NCBI GenBank assembly: GCA_948474755.1
Contig: CAOLHI010000654.1
Coordinates: 434,001-498,000, forward strand
Reading direction: 5' to 3'
DNA: 64,000 nucleotides
Origin: Ctenosaura bakeri
Taxonomy: Eukaryota > Chordata > Lepidosauria > Squamata > Iguanidae
The notes under the pieces were generated by a model that was not told where the DNA came from, did not search any database, and saw only the letters and a list, made by a program, of their open reading frames with translations. The translations under genes and the position numbers were made by a program. This document shows, piece after piece, positions 47,501-60,300 of the stretch. Position 1 is the first letter of the stretch. Each line of letters opens with the position of its first letter.

Positions 47501-48089
47501 TTGCTTCATTGCCTCAGCATCACGCAACATGATGGAAACAATATAAAAGCAACAGCTTGGTGTTTAGTCCTCAAAGGATGTCCTGATGCGTGAGCAGTGC
47601 TCTCAGCAGTAATTCCTTTGGTCAGATCCTCAAGGCAGCTCCTCTATCCCACTCTCAGGAAATGAATTTGCATGGACAAATTTTGCTGGTTCTCCTCCCC
47701 AACTCCCACCCCTCACCCCTAACCAATTCCTGGATGCATTTACTCATGGAAGGAGGACAGGGGCGGGGGAAAAGGCCTATACATGCATTTGGCTCAGGGG
47801 CTGAAACGATTCAAAAAGCTTTAAAGAAATAAACAACTAGATTTGCTGAGTTCTCTTTTAACAGGGTGAAGAATTCAGAAGCATGTCAGACTTGACACAT
47901 GATTCAGAACCAATTTGCACAATGAGATGGCTGGAGCAAAAGATGACAAGTCAAGTAAATCTTTCCAGACTTCATCTCGAGGTGAAGCACTTAAGCTAGG
48001 GTGGCCCTGCTTTACAGAGAACACTCCTCTATTTGAAGCCGGACTTGGGGGAAAAGTTACAATTGACCGTCCATATGCACTAGGATAAG

Positions 48090-48340
48090 GGACGCAGGAC
48101 CCTCACAAAAGTGGGGAAATTGCAAATATCAAAATATATGCGTGCGTCTATGGGAAAGAGGCTGAAGCATGGTGGGGAGAGCAGGCACCCAGGGTGCAAA
48201 GCAGGTCAGAGAGAGGAGAGGGAAAGGGAGTGAGTTGGCATGGTGGCCGTATACTTCCTTTCTCATCCATCTCCTTCCTTGGGTGTGGGGGACATCAGGA
48301 GAGGGTTTGTGGTGCTGAGGAAATACATTGTTGTTCATAC
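48090..48340 (+). repeat. Unclassified interspersed repeat
   Basis: Purine-rich stretch with CAAAAGTGGGGAAATTGCAA, related in inverse orientation to about 10940-11170 in intron 9 of gene B. Family not recognised. Confidence 0.4.
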
Positions 48341-48825
48341 ATTCCCTGTTATAAATCCAGCTGAACTCATCTTAGAGTGCAACTCTCTTCCCTGAGTACA
48401 TTTCAGAAGGTGGAATGAAGGTGAGAATTCTAGAAAGACGTCTGGCATATGCAGAAAGCATCTCCATTGTATAGTGCTGAGCCATTGTGGATATCATTTT
48501 CAAATTAGATGTTATGCTGCCAAACCATTATTGATCTAATTTTCTCTGCAGAATACTTATTAATGTTATCTTGTTACCCCTTGATGCATATGGCCTTGTG
48601 TAGCGGAAATGGCAGACTGTAATTGTCCCTTGCCGGGGAATTATTCATATTTTCCTATCTTGAAAAGAATGAGCACCATATGCAGTTACACTAATGACTT
48701 CATTTCTGAAGACTTCATGTACTGCATATGGGGCGTTCTTAACGTATTACGGCTAGATTAACAATCATTCATTTTAAATATCCCATTTAGAAGTGCATGT
48801 TTTGCTTACTAAATGCCAAAAATCG

Positions 48826-48827
<2 letters not shown>

Positions 48828-48863
<36 letters not shown>
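48828..48863. repeat. CT dinucleotide microsatellite
   Basis: An almost pure (CT)n run of about 36 bp. Confidence 0.95.
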
Positions 48864-48866
<3 letters not shown>

Positions 48867-49500
48867 CCCTCCATCCTTTTGAGGATGCTTTAAAAAAATG
48901 TGTGCTTTCCCCTTTCTATTGCAAATATTTTGCGGTTGGTAGGTGCTCATTATTTCTTTCTGTTTTACAGTCTCCGTAAGTAGCTTTGCAGTTCAAACTT
49001 ACACAGGATAAAAGACAGAGGGAAGCCAAAAATGGTACCATCTTTTGCATTATGACTTGCTTTTAAAAATAAATAAACAAAATGTGAGATATTACAAATT
49101 GAATATTCAGAGTCTAAACTGATGAATAAAAACTTGTCTATTTCCTGCCTTCCATTTTGGTCTGGGCTAATTAGAGCTAGCCCTCCATATCCATGGATTC
49201 TGAATCCCTGGATCCAACCAACCACAGCTTGAAAATATTTTTTTTTAAAAAATCCAAAAAGCAAGTTCTTAACCATTTTATATAAGGGACATCATTTTAC
49301 TACACCGCTATATATAATAGGACTTGAGCATCCATGGATTTTGGTCTCCATAGGAGATCCTAGAACCTAACCTCAGAGAATACTGTAATTGTTTCAGTGC
49401 AAGCCAGTTAATAGACCAGCTATTGACTGAAGTTTGAGAGCAGCTTTGCTCCTTAAGGTTCTCCCAAATATTGGCCCATATTCCACAGCACTGACTTTTA

Positions 49501-49572
49501 GGGCCTTTCACACTACACTCTTATAGTGCTATTATTCCACTTTCAACATCCTGTGGAATTCTGGGGTTTGAG
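49501..49572. mobile_element. Fold-back MITE (family 1), left-half fragment
   Basis: GGGCCTTTCACACTACACTC through TGGAATTCTGGGGTTTGAG, then cut off beside a Sauria-type SINE. Confidence 0.7.
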
Positions 49573-49599
49573 CAGGGGGACTCTTTACAACTGTGGTTT

Positions 49600-49857
49600 T
49601 TTAATTTATTTATTTGTTTGTTTGTTTGTTTGTATCCTGCCTCTCCATATGAATCGAGGCGGCAAACAACTTACAAATAGCATGTATTTCGAAACATTTC
49701 TATACATGCCCCCAACAAGCTGGGTACTCATTTTACTGACCTACGGAAGGATGGAAGGCTGAGTCAACCTTGGAGCCCGGCAGGATCGAACTCGAAATGT
49801 TGATGGTTGATGCTTAAGCTTTCCTGATTAATGGTTTCACCGGGCTCTGGTTATAAT
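49600..49857 (-). mobile_element. Sauria-type SINE, minus orientation
   Basis: Starts with TTTATTTGTTTGTTTG-type tail sequence, includes GGATGGAAGGCTGAGTCAAC and GGCAGGATCGAACTC, and ends near the tRNA-like head (CACCGGGCTCTG). Squamate-type tRNA SINE, distinct from the ACA-tailed family. Confidence 0.7.
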
Positions 49858-50084
49858 CCGAAGCTGACCACTTTGAGTGTTCTGGCCAGTGAATGCAAAG
49901 ATACTGAGGTATCTGACAAGTAGAAGGTAGGCATCTTTTTCAAAAGCATTTCAGAAGGGCATTTTATTAATATTTATACAATCAAGGCATTTTAAACATA
50001 TGAAACTACCAGCATCAGATTTTTGCAGTTCATCCATGATTATGCACATATATATATATACCCTCATTCATGCTTAGGCCTTGC

Positions 50085-50525
50085 TATTGTAAAATACTGT
50101 CAAGTTGACTTCAGCCTATGGTGACCTTATAGATGAGACCTCAAGTCACCCTATCATCAACTGCCCTGCTCAGTTCTTGCAAATTCAGGGACATGTCTTC
50201 TTTAATTGCATCTATACGTCTCTAATGGGGTCTTCCTCTTTTCCTAACGGCCTTCTCCCTTACCAAGCATTATTGTCTTTTCTAATGAGTCATGTTTTCT
50301 CATGCTATGGCCAAAGTTCAACAGCTTCATCTTGACTTCCAGAGAGAGTTGAAGCTTGATTTGATGGGACCCATTTATTTATCTTTTTAGCAGTCCAGGG
50401 TATCTGCAGAACTATTCCCCACCATCACATTTCGAATGACCTGATTTTCTTCCTATCAGCTTTCTTCACTGTCCAACTTTCACAGCCATATATAGAAATG
50501 GGAAACACAATGGCATGGGCCATCC
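50085..50525 (-). mobile_element. BovB/RTE-type LINE 3' fragment
   Basis: CTTTCACAGCCATATATAGA (reverse of the YGCESWTVKKA region) and CTCATGCTATGGCCAAAGTT (reverse of YFGHxM) flank a diverged body; the tail TGTCAAGTTGACTTCAGCCT is at the low end. Downstream of gene D. Confidence 0.65.
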
Positions 50526-50737
50526 TAACTTCAGTATTCAATTATATATCTTTGCACCCCAGGATCTTGCCTAGTTCCTTCAAAACTGCCCACTCTCCCT
50601 AAAATGTTTTCCTATGGGGCTGCATTTAAACTTGGATGCCATGAGAAATTACTTGATAAGAGGAGTGTTATGGACTTATTACACCAGTCAGTTGTTCTGG
50701 GTCATTCTGCTGGAAAACAGGCCTAAGAAGGACGTAC

Positions 50738-50912
50738 CATGTAGTTTTCTTTGGCAAGATTTGTTCAGAAGGGTTTTTGCCTTTGCCTTCCTCCCAAACT
50801 GAGAGAACGGGACTTTCCCAAGGTCACTCAGTGGGCTTCCACGGCCAAGAGGGGATTCAAACCCTGGTCTCCAGAGCTGTCGTCCAATGCTGAAAACACT
50901 ATACCACCCTGG
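50738..50912 (-). mobile_element. tRNA-derived SINE, minus orientation
   Basis: TTTTCTTTGGCAAGATTTGT, then CCAAGGTCACTCAGTGGGCT and GGGATTCAAACCCTGGTCTC. Lies in the 3' flank of gene D. Confidence 0.75.
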
Positions 50913-51343
50913 ATAACTTCCAAAACCAGATTTTCTAGGCTGATGACCACAGGGAGGCATCATAGCCAATCAGGGATGTGCAGACCAGAAGAGGTTATTT
51001 GTGAGAGTGATCCCTTAATGTATGGCTTCTCTTGCATGGGTTATTCACACATACTATCTTCAAACACATTTACATATTTACATGAGAAAAATGAGGGAAT
51101 AGGAGGACACATTCATTATTTCCTTTCTTCTTCTTCTCCTTCTGACAAGAAAAACCAGAACTGTTCATGTCATCACATGCAAAGGGACATGGGGCTTTAT
51201 GCAAATCCAACCTCAACAATTATGTACAAAAGAACCTCAACAATTATATACAAAAGAACCGTTCACAGTAGCACCAAATCTCCCAGGGCAGGTGAAATAG
51301 TGTTCCCTAAGGAACTTTTAGAAACTTCACTCAAAAACCTCCA

Positions 51344-54300
51344 CTACTGCGCAGAGCTGCTCCTGGGGACTACTTTCAAGACGATGGGCTTTTTGGGTGT
51401 CATTATTCCTGTTGTAGACAACTCTAATGGGACCTGCAATACAAGAGAGGTGGAAGAGATTATAATTTGTTCTTAAATGTCACATAATCAGGTGCAGAAA
51501 GCTTTTCCCGCAAAAAGAATTGCAGAGATCACAGGTAAGGTAAAGTGGATCATAGAAACCACCACCCCCCTTTTGAAATATGGCACATGAACTTTGAACT
51601 TCTATGAGATGTTTATGGCATTCTTGCAAGTATGGGACAGTCAAGAGCACAGAAGGGTGTCTCTCACGGAAGAGTTTATTTGTATGGGCAATGCAATAGA
51701 AAAACAGGCTCATCATATACATTGCCTTCCCCATTTCAAAAGAAATGAACATGCTATGGAAAACCAGAGATCCAAATGAGTAAAGTAACCCAGAATAGTC
51801 ATGAGGAAAAAGCTCAACCAAAGCATATGATGTGATAATAGTTGCCAAAAAGATCCTGGTAAGATGATGCTGGTTAGATGCTAGCTTATAGGATTGTGAT
51901 TATTAATTATTACTACTTGGTCTATCACTTGGTTCTAAACATTTTATAACACAAACCTATGCATGTCTATGGAGACGGGAGTCCCATTGATTTAACTGGT
52001 GTTACTCTGTGGCAACTCTTCTATGACTATTGCTCTGGCCAGTCTGTTTGGAGCAACCCCAAATATTTTTTAAAAACCTTGACTGATTTAATCAGGGAGG
52101 CCTTTTTAATCAATTCAAAGTTTTAAAAACTGATTGATGTAATCAATTAACTGAGTTCCAGCCCTAATTATTATCAACAGAATGCTATTAACAAAGCAAC
52201 TGTTAATCATGCAACAGCTATGGATGATACTTTCCTAAGATGGATGTAAACAAACAAACAAACAAAAGAAAAATATCAGAAAATTTCAGCACCAGAAGAG
52301 ACTACAAAAAAACTCACCACACTTTAGTCAAGGGCTTTGCTTTAAAACTGGGGGCACTGGATATTAGAGATGAAAAGAATATTAAAAGTATTCACGTGGT
52401 AGAGGGAAAAATGGGTTTCTTTAGCGTCAGGAAATGCTGTGGAGGAAAAGCATGGGAAGCTAAACGGGACATGACTTATCGTATTATGCATGGAAAATGT
52501 ACGAATTTTGTGCAGAAAGTGGCATTTTCTGCTCAGGAAGCAAATTTCCTGCCCAGAAATCAGGATTTTCCAAATACAGCACAGAGTAGCTGTCCCATTG
52601 ACACTGGATCCCCCAGCCTTTACTCTTTAGAGCTTTAGGGGCTACTCATGTTGCAAACAATTTGTTATTAGAGTGTTGAGGATTTGTGCAGGACAATCTT
52701 TCATTATACCCCTGTCTCTCCTGCACAGGACTGGGCTTGATGCATTCTAAACTGCTTATCTTCCTCAAATGCACAAGCATTTCCTCACCGGTGTTTCCTT
52801 GCAGGGCGTGAAGGTGAAATTCTGCAACAGGCTCACAACAGCACCCTTCAGTGTAAGGAGAGCAAATCTCATCCCAATGCAGTTCCTCGGACCGGCTCCA
52901 AAGGGCAGGTAAACGTAGGGGTTTATGCTGTCTTTGTTCTCTTTACTGAACCTGTTGATAGAGAGAAGGATGGGGGAGATGGTTTGCTAATGGCAACTCT
53001 CTGGATAATTTGAATAACTGAGCACCAAAGTCAGGACCATCCAAGCCATATTTCCAATTTCTATGTACAGTTGTGAAAGCTGGACAGTGAAGAATGTTGG
53101 CAGGAAGAGGATGGGCTCATTTGAAATAGAGTTCTGGAGGACAGTTTTATAGCTATCACAGGTCATTTCTGCACTGGACTGTTATAGTGCTATTATTCCA
53201 CTTTCTACATCTTGTGGCCACTCCTCAAAGCCCCCTCCCTAAGCTGCAAACCCCAGGATTCCACAGGACGTTGAAAGTGAAATAATAGCACTATAACAGT
53301 CTAGTGTGGAAATAGCCACAGATTATCAATAAAGGGGTCCAAGAGCAAACTTATCCAAACTCTCACTAGAAGGCAAAATGATTCAAAGGAGGTTATCATC
53401 ATTGCTGTTGTATGCATTCACGTCATTTCCAACTTATGGAGACCCTAAGGCAAACCTATCACGGGGGTTTTCTGGGGCTGAGAGTTTGTGAAACACCCAA
53501 GGTCAGCCAGTGGGTTTCCATGGCTGAGCAGGGAATCAAACCCTGATCTCCAGGATTATAGTCCAATGCTCAAACCACTACATCATGCTGGCTCTCTGAA
53601 GTTATATTTTGGACTTACCATGAGACAACATGATTGATTATTAGAAAAGACAATAGTGCACAGTAAAGTGGAGAGCCAGAGTGGTGTAGTGGTTTGAGCA
53701 TTGAACTAAGACCCCAAAGATGAGAGTTTGATTCCTCACTTGGCCACGAAAAACCACTGGATGCATCACACACACACACTCAGCCCCAGAAAAACCTGCA
53801 ATAGGTTTGCTTTAGGGTTGCGATAAGTCAGAAATGACTTGAAGGGACAACAAAGTGGAAGGGAGCAGGAAAAGAGAAAGACTGCATTACAGGTATATTT
53901 CTGGAAGGCACATCTTTGAGCTTGCCAAACCTTGGCAGGGCTGTTAATAACAGGGAGTCTTGGAGGTTCTTAGACATTCATCCCTTAGCATTAAACAATG
54001 TTTAGGAACATTAATGTTCCTAAACATTAAGAAGAACTTCCTAGCAGTAAGAGCTACAGTGGAACAGTCTGCCTAAAATGATGGTGGACTCTCCACCTTT
54101 GGAGATCTTTAAGCTGAGATTGGGTGGGCACCTTTCAGGATTGCTTTTGTTGGTATTGCAGCAAAACAGGGGGCTGGACTGGATGGCCTTTGACATTCCT
54201 TTCTACTCTAAGACACTACAACCAGGCCCACTTCCATTTTTCCGCAGCAAATTTAAAAATGCAGCCCAAACTCATTGCTACACATTTTGGTGGGAGGGCA

Positions 54301-57300
54301 GCAGAAGAAAACGTGTTCAAATGGTTTCAACTGTCTTTGCTGTGACAGGAGCATACTCATTAATGCAAGCGGCTTTCTGGCTGCCTGGAAGAAAACCCTC
54401 TGGCACTGTGTTATGCCGACATAACGCCTCTCCACCTGTTATCTTGCAAAAGTTGACATGAGGAAAACAAGCTTGGAAGAGGCAGGTGTGCGTGTGTGAT
54501 TTATCTGAAGCAGGGATGGCCAGTTTTTAAAGCCTGAGGGTGCTGTATGTTTTAGCATGCAGATGTGTAGGACTGGCTCATTCAGGCTTTCCACAGAATT
54601 GGTATATAGCTCAGGTAGGTGGGATTATGATGCCTTTTAAGGACAAGGTCGGGGCTAGCATCCCAAGCCTCAGGAAGGTAATAGGGGTGTTAAGAAAAGC
54701 CTCTCTCATCCTGATGCTTTCTAGGTGTTAGAATCATAGGATTGTAGAATTGGAAGAGATCCCAAGGGCTATTGAGTCCAACCCTATTCTGCCACACAGG
54801 AACACACCTTCAAAGCATTCCCAACACATGGCCATCCAGCCTCTGTTTAAAAACTTCCAAAGAAGGTGACTCCACCACACTCTGAGGCAGCATCTTCCAC
54901 TGTCAAACGGCTCTTACCATCAAGTGCTTCCTAATGTTTACATGGAATCTCTTTTCCTGAAGTTTGAAGCCATTGCTCCATGTCCTAGTCCCAGGAGCAG
55001 CAGAAAAAGGCTTGCTTCAACCTCTTTATTGACTCGTTATTCAAATAAGACCCCCTCTTAACCTTCTCTTCTCCAGGCTAAACATACCCAGCTCACTAAA
55101 CTCCAAGACTACCCAAAATTAGCATCATATCTGAGCAAAGATTTTCACCTGGCTTTCCCTGATATGAGTATGTCTTTCCTACTGCTAGCCCAACAGAAAG
55201 GACCACAAACTGCCATCCCAGAGGAGACTAGAAGTCAATAAAGAAAGATCAAACAATCCTGCTCAGTACCTTTCAGGTCTAAATTCTTCAGGATTCTCCC
55301 ATAGTTCCGGGTCAAAATGCAAGACATGTGGAGGGATCATAACTGAAACCCCTTTTGGAATGGTGATTCCATTTATCTCTACATCCTTCTTGCAGACTCT
55401 TTCAATTCGTCCACCAAGTGGATACATCCGGAAGATTTCGCTGATTGTCATATCAAGGTATTCCATTTGCATGATGGCATCGTAAGCAAGCGGGGCCTTC
55501 AGGAGAGAGATGGTCATGAAAGATTTTCCTGCTTTGGAGGTAAGTAGGTCATGATTTCTCTCAATGTAAACTTTAGGGATATGCAACCAGGGATCCTAGT
55601 ATCTAGAATGGTATATCTGATTCCCTGATTGGCTTTTCCCTGAAAAGTTAGTGCCACCACTGCAGATGGTCATATAGCGGTATTGCAGCATAAACCTAGA
55701 TGTGCAATGAGATAGTACAGCAGGTAGAGTGTTGGATGAGAATGTGGGAAGCTCAGTTTCAAGTCCCACTGAACCATAAAATGCATGGGGTAACCTCAAG
55801 TCACTGTCTCTCAGCCTGACTTACCTCGCATTGTTGTTGTGATGATAAAATGGGAAGAAGGTAAAAATGAACAGCGCCTGATTTATTTATTTACTTCTTC
55901 AAGGCATTTATTTATGACCTGTCCACCCATAAGTGTCCCCAAGGTAATACACAATGAGTAAAAATACTTCTAAAGTATTAAAGAAGTAGCTAAAAACTGA
56001 TTAAAACACTTGATATTTCTGTTTAAGAATAACTCTAAAAACAGTTTTAAAAACAGCCAGAGCAGACAGCCCTAATTTTAGCGTCCAAATAGCACTGCTC
56101 ACTCAACAGGGATGGAGTCAGCTCGACCTCCTTCAGAAGAGATGTCCACAGCCGGGATGCTGCTAAGAAGAAAGCCCTGCCACTTGCACCCACCAGTGTA
56201 GCCTCACAGTATGGTTGCACAGGGCCTCCTTTGAGGATCTCAGGTTTCATGCAGGCTCATATGAGAGGAGGGAAACTTTCAGATATCCCAGCCCCATGCC
56301 GTTTGAGACTTCACAATTCAAGAAGACTAGCACTTTGAATTGTACTTGGAAGCAAACAGGAAGCTAGTCCAGTTTTCATAAGATTAGTGTTATGTGGTCT
56401 CCAAAATGCACACCTGATAACAGACTGGCCATTGCATTTTGCAATAGCTGTATCTTCTGAACACTTTTCAAGGACAGCCCCATGTAGAGGGCTTTATGGT
56501 AGTCTAATCCGGAGGACATTAAGTCATGAACCACTCCAGCCAGATCCAGACTGTCCAGGATGGGGTGCAGGTGGTACACCAACCTCAACTGTCCTAGCCA
56601 AGAACAGCTCTGGGTCCAGGAGCACATCCACAATACAAATGCCGTCTCTAAATGGGAGTGGAACCCCATCCAGAATGGGCTCTGATCTTGAGCCCAACTA
56701 GTCTTCCCATTCACTAACAGCACTTCCACCTTGTCTAGCTTGAATCTCAGTTTGTTCACCCACCTTGAACCCACTAGAGGAAAAACCAGATATAAATGTC
56801 ACCCCAATAAGTAAGTAAGTAATATTAAGTAAATAATAATATCAATAAGGTTAAAGGAATTTCACCATCCAATGGTTCTATTGTAGGGACGGGGAATGTC
56901 TAACTACAAGCCACTGATGGACTGCAAATCCTAGCACCCCCTGCCACTGGCTTGGCTGGCTAAGGTTGATGGGAGTTGCAGTCCCAACAGCATCTGGACT
57001 GCTGTAGAGCTACAACCTACCTTATTTGGCAGAGCAGCATCAATTTCAGCCTGCAGTTTCTGCTGAACATCAGGGTGCCGGGCCAACTCATACAGCATGA
57101 AGCAGAGGGCATTGGTGGTAGCCTCGTAGCCCCCAAAGATGAAGATAATGGATTGCACCAGAATTTCTTCATCTGTCAAAGCTGTATAAGGAAACCAAGC
57201 CAAACTCAAAACTATGCTCTCAATGCAAGGTTCTACAAGAATTCCAGACTAGAGGGGACTGTTGTGATTAGCACCTTTAAAAAATAATAATAACACAGCA

Positions 57301-60300
57301 GCCTAGAAGGAACTTACACCTTCTCCCTTTATCTGTGGTTTACTTCTATTGCTGCAAACTGAATTCCAACTACAAAAGTAGTTCCAATCCAGTTAACATG
57401 GGAAGGAGGAAAGGAAGAACAGAATCCTGCCCTTCCCTTCCCTTCAGTCAGTTGCTGTAGCTTTTCCTAGCTTTTTCCTTTTTTAATAACTTCTGCCATC
57501 TTGATTGAGCGTAGGGATGCATTTTAAAAGTAGCTGAAAAAGTCAGATAGCAGGACAGTTGAAGGGTATGTGGTAGGTAAAGGTACCACCAATGTGTATT
57601 TGAGATTTCGTTTCATGGTCAACATGGCTACTCCTGCATTTCTCCGAAATTGTCATCTCCATGGCTTCATGAATGTGCTGAAAGTTCAGAGCATCTCAAT
57701 CAAATAGGGAGAAAGGGTCTATCAACCCCCTCTTTTCCTACACCAAATGATATCTTCCATCTCCATACACATCACCTTATCATTTCATCTTGTTCCACAT
57801 AACAAGGAGCAATGGATTCAAGCTGCAGGAAAGGAGACTCCACCTGAACCTCAGGAAGAACTTCCTGACAGTCAGGGCTGTCCGGCAGTGGAATCTGCTG
57901 CCTTGGAGTGCAGTGGAGTCTCCTTCCTTGGAGGTATTTAAGCAGAGGCTTGATGGCCATCTGTCGGGAATGCTTTGAGGGTGTTCCTGCATGGCAGGGG
58001 GTTGGACTGGATGGCCCCTGGGGTCTCTTCCAACTCTACGTTTCTATGATTCTGTGATTCTATGATTCTATAACAGTCTTAGTCTTGAAAACCGGTTGCA
58101 GTCTGTGCCTCAGCTCAAATTATGTCCAGACAACTGGAAATTATTTCAAATGATTTCTTACCTTTGTAAGTGTGATCTAGGCCATTACTTTTGTGTTTCA
58201 TCTCTGATTTTTGGGTTTCAATCATCAGTCCCAAGAAATCCACCCGGCCCTAGAGACACAAATCAGCAGTTAGAATTGTGGATTTCCTACTGCTTAGCCA
58301 AAGGGTAGAGCTTGGGAAAGAAACTTTCGGACTAAAGTCTCTGGTTTTTGTTAAAAATCAATTTTCATATGGGTTAGTTTGAAAGATATGTGATGGCTTC
58401 CTCTCCCCCGTTTTTTACCTTTTCATTCTCTTGTTCCCTCTTCTGCTTTATTTTTGATACTGAGCTTGTAAAAAATTCTACAGCATCATTGTTAAATATG
58501 CTGACATTCATCTTGTTCAGAAGAGGAGTTAGCCATGGACAGATATCTATGGAAGAAGAAAGCAACATCAGAAGACTGAACACTATTGCAGCAACTGAGG
58601 CTGTTTCCGCACTAGACTGTTATAACGCTATTATTCCACTTTCAACATCCTATGGAATCTTGGGGTTTGCATTTTAGAGAGGGCCCTGGAGGCCATAGGA
58701 TGTTGGATAGGACTCCATAGGAAGCTGAAAGTGGAAAAACAGCACTATAAAAGTCTAGTGTGGAAATAGTTTGAGTACACATCCTTTTTGCTATTTACAT
58801 GGAGGAAGATAGTCTACAGTTTTGGTTTCCACAGCTTTTGAACTTCTTAAGGACACACTCATTCCATTCCAGCCTCAGTTTGCAATTGTTTAAATGGAAA
58901 ATACATTTAAAGATTTACATCTGCTTTATAGTTAGGAATTCTCGATTGCACCAAAATACGTACACTAGGAGAAATGCAAAATTTCTAAGTGCATTTCTTT
59001 TTTGGTAAGCAATTCTGCTTAATCTATTGCCTGTTTTGTTGACAATTGTCCCTAATGTACACTTTTTATATGCATTTTAAATAAAAACCCTCCATCACAA
59101 AACTGGGAGTAGTATAAAAACAGAAGCTGAACTGCATTCCAATCTCTCTTATAAGCCTGAGAAGTGCAAGTTTAGTCAATTCATATTAAAACAAAAGCAT
59201 ACACACAAGTGTCACCATCTCTATTTACTGGGGGGGATGACCATCTGGACAGAATCTTACATTCTGAGTTTACCCTTTATGGCAAGCATGGGCTAGGGGG
59301 CAATTGCCTCCTTGAGGGCTGCACCCACCCGCACAGATTAAGCCCAAATAACTCTGTTTTCCTCTGCAGACCCTCTCAAAATGGCAACAGGAAGTAATAC
59401 TAGGTCATTTACTGTCACCATTTTGAGAAGGACTGCAGAGAAAACTGGGAATATTTGAGAGTAGGACTGAATTCTAGGTGCTTTGGGGATGGGGGTATTC
59501 ACATATTTTCATGCATTTTGGAGACTACGTAGGTGGGGATGATGGGATCCATTTATGGCTGGGTGAGCTGGGAATACAGGAATGTTATTGTACCAACCTG
59601 AAATAAGAACGTAAACAGGGATGACTGCAAGGTTGGACTGTTGGCAAGCTGAGAGGGAAATTGGGAGGGGAACATGGTGGGAACATGTCTGGGAAATATG
59701 GTGTTTGGGTAAATTATCAAATGGGAGGCTAGTGTACATGAATTTTGAAATGTAATAGTTTATATAGTATTGCAAATCCAATATTCCTTCAGTCTTAGCA
59801 ATGCCAAGATGTGCAGTTGGTTCTTTGATGTTTCCTGAATAAAGCTTTTGAAACTGCTAAGCTCAATTCCTTGAACTCAGAGCTATCCTGGACATCACAC
59901 TCATTCATTTGCCGCTTGTGTTGTGTATAAGATGCAAGGCAGGAGAGAGACTGAGGATCTGAGAAATGAATGAGCAGAAGTGCTGCAGCCACCCCCTCAA
60001 AGGTGGAAACGGGTGACTGGTGGCAAAAATTTTGGGGCTTTGGAAGTTTTCAGACTTCCAGATAAGGGATCCTCAACCTGCAGTAAGCAATTGTGACGTA
60101 CTGATTGGAAAATACTGGTACCAACTTACACATTAAAATAAATAATGGAGAAAGGAAGTTAAATTTCACAAGTTTCTTTGCTTCCTTGACAAAGGGGTCC
60201 TGAGGGTTGTTCATGGAATCTGTGTTCACTCCTAAGGAGCTGCTGGTGACAACATCCATGCTGTAGGGTCCAGTGACTCTAAACAGAGGCAGAAAATAGG

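Larger units (their letters stand above)
44470..51343. other. Intergenic region between gene D 3' end and gene C 5' flank
   Basis: Apart from the SINE, MITE, BovB, Sauria-SINE and microsatellite entries listed separately, no gene or RNA was recognised. The stretch 48360-49500 is AT-rich and unannotated. The gene D 3' UTR occupies an unknown part below 51344; no convincing AATAAA close to the stop was picked out. Confidence 0.5.

Noticed and set aside
50751..51476. Longest open frame in the window (241 codons, plus strand)
   Set aside because: It runs through an inverted SINE and antisense across exon 13 of gene D; the translation has no domain character and the region is explained by other features.
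56376..56774. 132-codon minus-strand frame as a novel gene
   Set aside because: It matches the pattern of an L2-type LINE reverse transcriptase C-terminus with frameshifts.
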